Made by a program: the position numbers and the translations under genes. Shown one piece after another: positions 35,667 through 42,366 of a stretch of 42,366 nucleotides of DNA; positions within the stretch are counted from its first letter, which is position 1; each line of letters opens with the position of its first letter. The notes below the pieces were generated by a model. That model worked only from the letters and a program-made list of their open reading frames with translations, did no database searches and was not told where the DNA came from. The DNA lies in contig JYJJ01000013.1 of NCBI GenBank assembly GCA_003263775.1, forward strand, positions 1 to 42,366, in the 5' to 3' direction. Source of the DNA: Vibrio maritimus (lineage in GTDB: Bacteria; Pseudomonadota; Gammaproteobacteria; Enterobacterales; Vibrionaceae).

Positions 35667-37045
35667 TCAGTTTTTTAAATGCTCAGGTATTACGTCCATA
35701 TCGCGTATGCTGGATTCGTTGACCATTAAGGCCATGATTTTTTCTATGCTCAGTGGGGACAAGTTACCCACTGTTTTATCAATCGAATCGACTCAATAAC
35801 ATAATCGTATTTTGCGCTCTCATAATCTCGAATAGCACTAAACAACTTGCTCTCTGCAGCCAGTAAGTCGGTTAGGGTGCGCGTACCTAGATCGTAAGCC
35901 CTCTTAATTCCATTGTAGGAAGAATAATTGGCGCGAATAATATTTTCGAAGGTGAAAATAGATTGAGAAAGATCGTTGATGTTGAGAATCGAGGTTTCTA
36001 GGTCATTTTTGACCGTGTTACGCGTATCGAGAAGCAGTAGTTCATTGCGCTCAATGGTTTTTTCATTCTTCTTATAAGCATAGTAATCCGAGCCACCGGT
36101 CGTAATTGGAACAGTTAGGGTAAGCCCAAGAGATTTAGAGTCGCTAATCCCGGTCGCACCGGGTGTGGTAATTGGGTCGAAATTGTTGGTGTCGTCATGA
36201 CGATAACTAGCACTTGCAGATAGGCTTGGCGCGAAATTTGAACCCGTTTCCTTGAGTGTTCTAAAGCTTCGCTCTAGTGTTTTTTCAGAGACAATGATGT
36301 CATTGTTGTACTGCATAGCCTGCTCAAGTAGATCGCCGCCTCGCTCAAACGTAATTTCTGACAATATCAGGCTACGCTCGATATCTTGAGTTGGAATGAC
36401 TGGGTATTGTGTAAGTAACTCCAGTGTATTGAGAATCACATCTTTGTCTTTACCGAGGGTTCTCAAACGATTTGCAATCCCTTCTTTTTGAGCCACCACC
36501 TCATAAAGCTCACTCGCAGCAACATTACCAAGCTCCACATTACGTTGCATTTGTTTGAGCCTCGCGAGTGATGAATCTAACTCAGCTTTAGTAGCACGAG
36601 TTTGAGCGCCGTTTTTCAGGTATTCGAAGTACTGAATGGCAATCTCTTGAATGATCTCCTGAGTTTTGTTTTCGTTTTTAATTTCTTCAATGTTGAAGTC
36701 TAGTTTTGCCGTGCCGTATTTGTAGATATCAGCAAGATTAAACAAACTTTGACTCAGGGAGACGCTATAACCGTGGTCATTGTAGCTATTGGTTGTGTCA
36801 TCGGTATCACTAAGAACGGTACGGTTGCCATTCCAAGTGCTCGTCGCATTGGCTGAAATGGTAGGGAGAAACTTTGAGCGGCTAACATTAATGTTGTAGG
36901 CATTTTCTTCAACACCTTTGCGACTCGCGATAAGCGATACATTGTTGTTCAAACCAATCTGTACCGCCTCCAGCAAGGTTAATGCTGGAGAAGGAAAGCT
37001 AACAACGATAAAAGCACAACTAACTAATCTTCTGATAGGCCACAT
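35667..37045 (-). CDS. TolC/LapE-like outer-membrane channel, frameshifted at the end
   Basis: The intended 459-residue protein starts at 37045 with a signal peptide (RLVSCAFIVVSFPSPALT) and has the two-repeat coiled-coil/beta pattern of TolC-family proteins: LLEAVQIGLNNNVSLIASRK near the start, PTISANATSTWNGN, then ...FAPSLSASASYRHDD and DLGTRTLTDLLAAESKLF in the second repeat. One A is missing near 35777; restoring it replaces the ending WVTCPH by TVGNLSPLSIEKIMALMVNE and about 16 further residues. It forms the exit duct of the secretion system. The start lies 26 bases inside the kinase-like gene, so the genes are coupled. Confidence 0.88.
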
Positions 37046-39253
37046 ATTTTTTGATCACCTTGAGAATTTCATCGCTTTTGTAAGGCTTGCTGATTACGTA
37101 ATCCATACCGGCTTCGATACACGCTTTGTGTTCTGCGACACTGGTCAATGCCGTTGCACCGATGATCGTCGAAGGAATGGTAATATCGTTTTCTTTTTCG
37201 TGTTCACGTATTAGGCGAGTAGCTGTATGCCGCCCATACCCGGCATAATACAGTCCATAAAGATGATGTCGGCACGCTGTTTTTTAACCCATTCAACCGC
37301 TTCTGAACCATCGCCCACGGTATCCGCGTTGTATTCTTGTTTCATCAAAATACGCTTGAGCAGGAACTGTTGTACCTTGTCATCTTCAACAATTAAGAAT
37401 GAGCTGTTCTCTAATGTTTCCTCAACCGATTCCGCTTCCAATGCTTCACGTAAATGAGGAATAAACTCGTGTGGCAAGATAGGACTGAAAAAGACTTTGT
37501 CGACGAACTCATGAGTGATTTGAGCCAGTTCGGAGGTGCTAGACATCAAAAACAGCTTAGTTCCAGTAGGTTTTAATCGTTTGCTCAGCGTTTTACTGAA
37601 AGGTGCGATTTGGATACCTTCAATGGCATCTGTAATGATGACGCCATCTACTTCCTCTTCTGTTGGTTTTAGACGGAACAGCTCATTGGGATCTTCGCAG
37701 ACGGTAAACTTGGCGCCATTCATAGTGAGAACATTGGTCAATATTTCCAGCGATAACATGCCAGAGCTACAGACAATAAGATTCTTACCTTCCAATGTAC
37801 TTGAGTTAGGGGCGAAGTAACTTTGAGCTTCAAGATCCACTTCTACTTGGAAGCGTCGCTGCTTACCTGATTCGAACCATTTAGAATTAAAGTGACCCAC
37901 ATTCCCAAGGATTGATTTTGTCCATTCGTCATTGCTTCCCATTGAATCGGCACGTTCAGACCAATGTAGCGAATCAACCTTAGCCATTTTCACGTTCGTG
38001 TTGGTGAGAAATGTAAGTGACAATGTAACTCGTGAGCGTTCGACATCTAGACCACTACCAGTCTCTACTTTAAACAGAACGTTTCTATCGGTTTGAACTT
38101 GCAGAGCGTTGGAGAGCTTTAGGAAAAGCATCCAAAACAGGCTAGTTTGGTGACCCAACACCATAGCAGGTACGCTTCCAATGAATGCACACTCGAGAGT
38201 TAGGTTTTCACGCTGGAGTTTAGACTTCATGTGGATCGTCAGTTCAGAAACGACATCTAGGAAAGAAAACGCGCTACTACTTTTATCTCGGCCTTGAGAG
38301 AGGAGTCGATTGTAGTTTTCAGCAAGTTCAGAAAGGGTATTAGCCGCAGACGTTATGTCCTGAGCGAGAACGGCTGTGTTTTCATCTGCATCTTGGACAA
38401 GATAATGAATTCCGCCTTTGATGGTGTTAGTTATCCCACGAATTTCATAACCAATTAGTCCGTAGAGCTGTTGATTTAAGTCAGCATCTTGTTGCTGCTT
38501 ATCTACCTTTTCATGGAGCAATCTCAACTTGGAATAAATGCTCCGCTCAATGGGGTCTATCTCTGTCGTACTAAGGATCTCTTCGATTTTTGATGAGTCT
38601 AGTCCATCCAAACGCTCGGCGAGAGACTCAAAACTCTGATTCACAGAACGGCGATCACGAACCGTTTTCTTCAGTCGATTCCAACCGCCAAGAACGACAG
38701 CAATGGCAATAATGGCCAGCACCGGAAAAATGACGACAATAATGTTCACAGAAGAGCGAATATCCTCAACAACTTGTTTGTGTTCAACAAAGAACAGATC
38801 GTCAAATCGGTTGCGGATCTCTACATAGTTGTTGCTGAGGGTTGTACGTAGTAGATAGTAGTCTTCACTCTGAGGCGAGTCTTTTGCGAAAAATCGATTG
38901 ATCGCCAGCTGCACGTTACTGTATTCCACAGCACCAACTAAACTGACTTGCTTTTTGTCTAATGCGGCGAGCGCTTTGAAGGCGGCCATTTCATTCATCA
39001 ATGACTTAGCGTGTTGGCTAACGTCATCACACTCACCATTTTGAAGACACACATCTAGGGTAAGAATGGTGGATTCAAGTGCTGTATTCAGCTTCTCAGT
39101 TTGAGCAATAAGCGGAGTAGTGAAGGCACTTTCTTTAGGAGCAGCTGTATAGTACTGATACGCAAACCAGAGACCAATAGCCGAAAGGCATAGTAAAACT
39201 ACTATGCCTAATTTGATCACTGGGAAGCTGTATACTTTGTACCGCGGCTTCAT
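37020..39253 (-). CDS. Hybrid histidine-kinase-like protein without the phospho-accepting His, frameshifted near the end
   Basis: The intended 744-residue protein has membrane helices at 13-31 and 170-190 with a periplasmic sensor between them, a linker, then a dimerisation domain whose H-box reads GYEIRGITNTIKGG: Tyr269 replaces the His of SHEIRTP. The following ATPase-like part lacks the DxGxG and GLGL boxes. A degenerate receiver-like region (about 490-600) is followed by a normal receiver (FLIVEDD, Asp667 in FMDCIMPGMGG, then ATAL and SKPY). One G is missing near 37226, after GGIQ; restoring it adds ATRLIREHEKEND and the rest. It lies inside the secretion operon, 3 bases after hlyD. It may be a pseudokinase that controls secretion or adhesin retention. 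Confidence 0.8.
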
Positions 39254-39256
39254 GGT

Positions 39257-40602
39257 TTAACGCTCGTCAAATGCATCTTCAATAGCCGACATAACGGCTT
39301 TGCCGCGTACTCTATGACGCGTCTATCGCCGGTTTTTATATCTGCCGTAAACTCCATAAATGGTGAGAGACTGTACTTAGTCCCGGAACGTTCAAGAAAA
39401 TCATGCTCAATCGTAATTTTCGCTAAATAGTACTCCGTTTCTTCCTCCTCATAAGAGGAGCGACTGATCGAGGATATTTTGCCAGGCATAAAAGCCGTAC
39501 TTGGCAAAATTGTAGGTATCAAACTTCAGTTTTACTTCCTGCCCAACTTCAACAAAACCCATCTCTTTACGAGGGATCTTCGCTTCACCGTGCAAGGTAT
39601 TATTTAATGGTGCAATATCGGCAATACTTTCGCCTGGAGGCACCACCGCAGAGCGAAAATTAAAATGTACTTTATCAACAACGCCATCAACGGGAGAATA
39701 AACCACAAGACGATTCACCTTATCCGTATGCTGAGGTTGCTGTATTCGTTTAATATCGAGGTCTTTATTTGCTTGAATTATTTGTGCTTGATACTCCGCG
39801 TTCCTATTTACAATCAGATCGTTAAGCTGTTTTTCTAACCTTAGCAGCTGAAAATCTTCATTCATGAGAGATTCATCGAGGTTTTCGATTTCCCTCACCA
39901 TATTTGACTCCTGCACCTGCATATTTAGAACATCTACGTAAGAGGCCATTTCTTCGTTGTACAGCGTTTGCTTAATTTCAAGCTGTTTACGGATTAACTT
40001 AAGCTGGTTAAGAGAGCTCACGCGTCTTTTCTTCATCGACGCAATAAGGCGATCTTTGTGTTCGATATCATGTTTGATCAATGCTTCCGCAGAGACATTT
40101 TTCGCGTTCTCTTTACGCCAAGTATCCTGATTCACCCGCACGAGATCCGGAAAATCAGAATAGGTGTATAATCCGGTTCTTTCTGAGCGATTAGACTCAA
40201 ATAGCGAAGTCTATCGAGTTCAAGCTGTGCAATCTCAGCATTCATTGTCGAAAGCTGTGAGTTTCTCTCAATGGCTCTAAGCCTAGCGATTGGCTGGCCT
40301 TCGTAAACAATGTCCCCCGGTTTCACGAGCATTGAATCGAGAATTCCTCCTTCAAGATGCTGAACTTTCTCTATATCTGATTCGAGCAAAAGCTCACCCC
40401 TTGATGAAACGACAATATCGATACGAGCTTGAGAAGCTATGCCAAGCAGAATCAGAATGATAAAGAAAGTCAAAAGAAGGGTTTTGTGAACGGTTGTCAT
40501 CGCACTCTTTATTTCAACCGCTTCAACATAATCAGACTCGGATTTATCCGTATTTTGAATCAAGGCATTTCTAATGTGATGCTCGATGTTACTTTTACTC
40601 AC
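39257..40602 (-). CDS. HlyD/LapC-like periplasmic adaptor of the type I secretion system, three frameshifts
   Basis: The intended 448-residue protein has one N-terminal membrane helix (TLLLTFFIILILLGIASQ, residues about 41-58), then SRGELLLESDIEKVQHLEGG and the lipoyl-type half (GDIVYEGQPIARL), a long coiled coil (residues about 150-270), the second half RLVVYSPVDGVVDKVHF, and the barrel with VGQEVKLKFDTYNFAKYGF. Breaks lie near 40165 (one base missing), near 39487 (one extra T) and near 39288 (one G missing); the repaired end is AAKPVMSAIEDAFDER. It links the ABC pair to the TolC-like channel. It is divergent from the adhesin gene, with 319 bases between. Confidence 0.87.
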
Positions 40603-40921
40603 AACCGCCTCCCGGACAACAACCTAAACTATAGTATTAAATATACGTGATAACAGCGTCTTAGGTTTAGATTGCACAAATATCACCTCAACTAATAGCT
40701 AAGTATATTAATGCTCATTTTTCAAAAAAAATTCCTTGATAATCTGTAGTTTGTGTTTAGTTGCTTAGCTAAATATTTTTAGTACGCATAAATTCCAATT
40801 TTGTCACCTAAACTTTTTGCTTTTTTTTCGCAAAAATTGCCTTGTCTTTCGTGTTTGTTGTCCTTTACTGAGTTTCTAGGAAGTGTCTGATTTTAAAAGC
40901 TGACAACGCGACGGAGGCAAC
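40603..40921. promoter_or_regulatory. Divergent promoter region between the secretion operon and the adhesin
   Basis: This 319-base AT-rich stretch has no gene. It holds repeated short motifs: ACCTAAACT at 40622-40630 and 40806-40814, its relative AGGTTTAG in inverse orientation at 40663-40670, and TAGCTAARTAT at 40696-40706 and 40766-40776. A hairpin-prone TTTTTGC / GCAAAAA pair lies at 40814-40836. Such AT-rich upstream regions of surface adhesins are often silenced by H-NS. The adhesin ribosome site is GGAGG at 40913-40917. I could not place -10/-35 boxes with confidence. Confidence 0.5.
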
Positions 40922-42366
40922 ATGGCTGACAACAACGAAAACAACCCTCTCAATGATGCGGTCGAACAAGTAGAAACCGGTAATGATGGTACGGAGCAGC
41001 AACAGGCTCAGCAGAACCAACAAAACACAATCGCAACAACAATAGCAACGGGGGCAGATGCTGCCGATGCCGCTGACGATGCCAACCAGGCAATGGAAGA
41101 TGATCCCAGTGGGGCCGGTGCGTCAAGTGAAGGTGATGATTCCGGTGGTGCGCAATCTGCTCAGGCTGTAGATAGTGAAGCAGCTAACTCCGAAGGTGCT
41201 CAATCCGGTGTTGTTGATAGTCAGATGTCAGATGAGGGCGCTAGCGCTGATGCAGGTTCTGGTGGCGCTGGTGGCGCAGGAGCTGGCGCGCAAAGTGTAG
41301 GTGGCCAGGACTCTGGAAGTTCCGATGGCGGCAGTGATGCAGAGGGACAGACTCAACAAGTAGCTGATTCACCTCAAACTGCTGCAGCTTCACCTGAAGC
41401 TGACACTGGCGCTGGTGAAGGCGATGATTTTGATACGCAAACAGACAGCGAAACGTTCGAAGTCAACGTTCTTGACGATGGTGAAGAAGCCAACCTAGAT
41501 CAGGAGCGATTAGATGACGACTTTGACTCTGAAACAACAGAGCAAACGTTCGAAATCCAGGTCGATGACGTGAACGACGAAGCAGAAGTTGAAGATGTCG
41601 CTTATACCATTCAAGAAGATGGTTCTCTAACATTTACTGATGCACAATTGTTAGCCGGCGCAACTGATGTAGATGGCGATGACCTTACCATAGCCGATGT
41701 AAGTTACTCGGGTACCGATGGTGTTTTCACCGATAATGGTGATGGTACTTATACGTTCTCTCCAAATGAAAACTTCAATGGCGAAGTGGATCTAAGTTTT
41801 TCTGTCAGCGATGGAACCACAACTACTGAAGCCAATATCGACGTGACTGTCGAAGCCGTTAACGATCTACCTGTCGCGGGGTCAACGACTTATTCAGTTA
41901 ACGAAGATGGCATAATCACAATTAGCGATGATCAGTTGTTGGCTAACTCAAGTGATGTTGAAGGAGACGTTTCCGTCAGCGACGTTTCCTACTCAGGCAC
42001 AGACGGTATTTTCACTGATAATGGTGATGGTACTTACAGCTTTGCGCCAAATGAAAACTTCAACGGCAATGTCAGCTTAGATGTCGTTGTTGCAGATGAA
42101 GACGGTGCAACCGCAGAAACTACTGCTGGTATTGACGTCATCGCAGTCAACGATGCACCAGTTTCAGGCGATTTAGCTTATTCAGTTGATGAAGACGGTT
42201 CTATTACTCTTACTCAAGAGCAGCTTCTGTCTCAAGCAAGTGATGTGGACGGCGATGATCTCACTGCGGCTAACCTAAGCGCAGGCGATAATGCCACCGT
42301 AACTGCAAATGAAGATGGTTCATTCACTATCACACCAGATGCCGACTTCAATGGCGACATTGACTT
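40922..42366 (+). CDS. Giant repeat adhesin secreted by the type I system (partial, N-terminus only)
   Basis: The ORF starts at the ATG at 40922, four bases after GGAGG, and stays open to the right edge (481 codons), so this is only the N-terminus. Residues 1-200 are an acidic low-complexity region rich in Gly, Ala, Ser, Asp and Gln. From about residue 225 come tandem cadherin-like repeats of about 95 residues: [34 protein letters not shown] and [17 protein letters not shown], each with a DVDGDDL or DVEGDV calcium-site-like stretch. Such repeats are typical of Bap/LapA/RTX-type adhesins exported by type I systems through a C-terminal signal, which would lie beyond the window. Confidence 0.88.
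   Translation, partial: MADNNENNPLNDAVEQVETGNDGTEQQQAQQNQQNTIATTIATGADAADAADDANQAMEDDPSGAGASSEGDDSGGAQSAQAVDSEAANSEGAQSGVVDSQMSDEGASADAGSGGAGGAGAGAQSVGGQDSGSSDGGSDAEGQTQQVADSPQTAAASPEADTGAGEGDDFDTQTDSETFEVNVLDDGEEANLDQERLDDDFDSETTEQTFEIQVDDVNDEAEVEDVAYTIQEDGSLTFTDAQLLAGATDVDGDDLTIADVSYSGTDGVFTDNGDGTYTFSPNENFNGEVDLSFSVSDGTTTTEANIDVTVEAVNDLPVAGSTTYSVNEDGIITISDDQLLANSSDVEGDVSVSDVSYSGTDGIFTDNGDGTYSFAPNENFNGNVSLDVVVADEDGATAETTAGIDVIAVNDAPVSGDLAYSVDEDGSITLTQEQLLSQASDVDGDDLTAANLSAGDNATVTANEDGSFTITPDADFNGDID

Noticed and set aside
40922..42366. CRISPR or other DNA-level repeat array in the adhesin start
   Set aside because: The repeats are in frame, 285 bases long and encode protein domains; there are no short repeats with unique spacers.
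1..42366. tRNA, rRNA, insertion sequences, integrase or phage genes
   Set aside because: None could be recognised by reading the sequence on either strand; a dedicated RNA and IS search would be needed to exclude small remnants.

Overview
The window looks like a Vibrio (Gammaproteobacteria, Vibrionaceae) chromosome segment. This rests on gene families and gene order: fdhD next to a DUF3305/DUF3306 formate dehydrogenase operon, potABCD with a second potD, yciC-bax-DUF2987-ttcA-uspE-fnr, and ccoSIH/ccoPQON, all with Vibrio-like protein sequences. No RNA genes, insertion sequences, CRISPR arrays or phage genes were found.

Layout. (1) 1-777, minus: the end of a glpM-like gene and an unrecognised small protein. 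(2) 832-10728: a respiratory formate dehydrogenase locus. fdhD reads left. DUF3305, DUF3306, a polyferredoxin, a TorD-like chaperone, a small Tat protein, fdhA, fdhB, fdhC and a small membrane protein read right. A clear sigma-54 promoter with an inverted-repeat enhancer candidate precedes the polyferredoxin. (3) 10955-12300: ammonium transporter gene amt behind a second sigma-54 promoter. (4) 12432-13165: cobB (sirtuin). (5) 13371-18502, minus: polyamine uptake genes potA-potB-potC-potD plus a second, separately controlled potD. (6) 18830-22192, plus: yciC, bax-like, DUF2987, ttcA. (7) 22259-31205, minus: uspE, fnr, a TauE/SafE protein, ccoS, ccoI, ccoH, and the cbb3 oxidase operon ccoNOQP. 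This is an oxygen-responsive block in which Fnr sits beside the oxidase it is known to control in relatives. (8) 31860-42366: a type I secretion locus. HlyD-like adaptor, hybrid histidine-kinase-like protein, TolC-like outer membrane protein and two ABC half-transporters read left. Divergent from them is the start of a giant repeat adhesin that runs off the right edge.

The most unusual biology is in the secretion locus. Both ABC ATPases lack several catalytic motifs. The kinase-like protein has Tyr where the phospho-accepting His should be, and lacks recognisable ATP-binding boxes, but it keeps a normal C-terminal receiver domain. This suggests a heterodimeric exporter with an embedded pseudokinase/receiver regulator for a surface adhesin.

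Caution about sequence quality: 14 genes, including housekeeping genes such as ttcA, cobB and ccoI, contain 19 apparent one- or two-base frameshifts, mostly a lost base in a short homopolymer or CC/GG doublet. Restoring these bases gives family-typical full-length proteins. Assembly or sequencing error is therefore the simplest explanation, and I give the intended gene limits rather than the broken reading frames.
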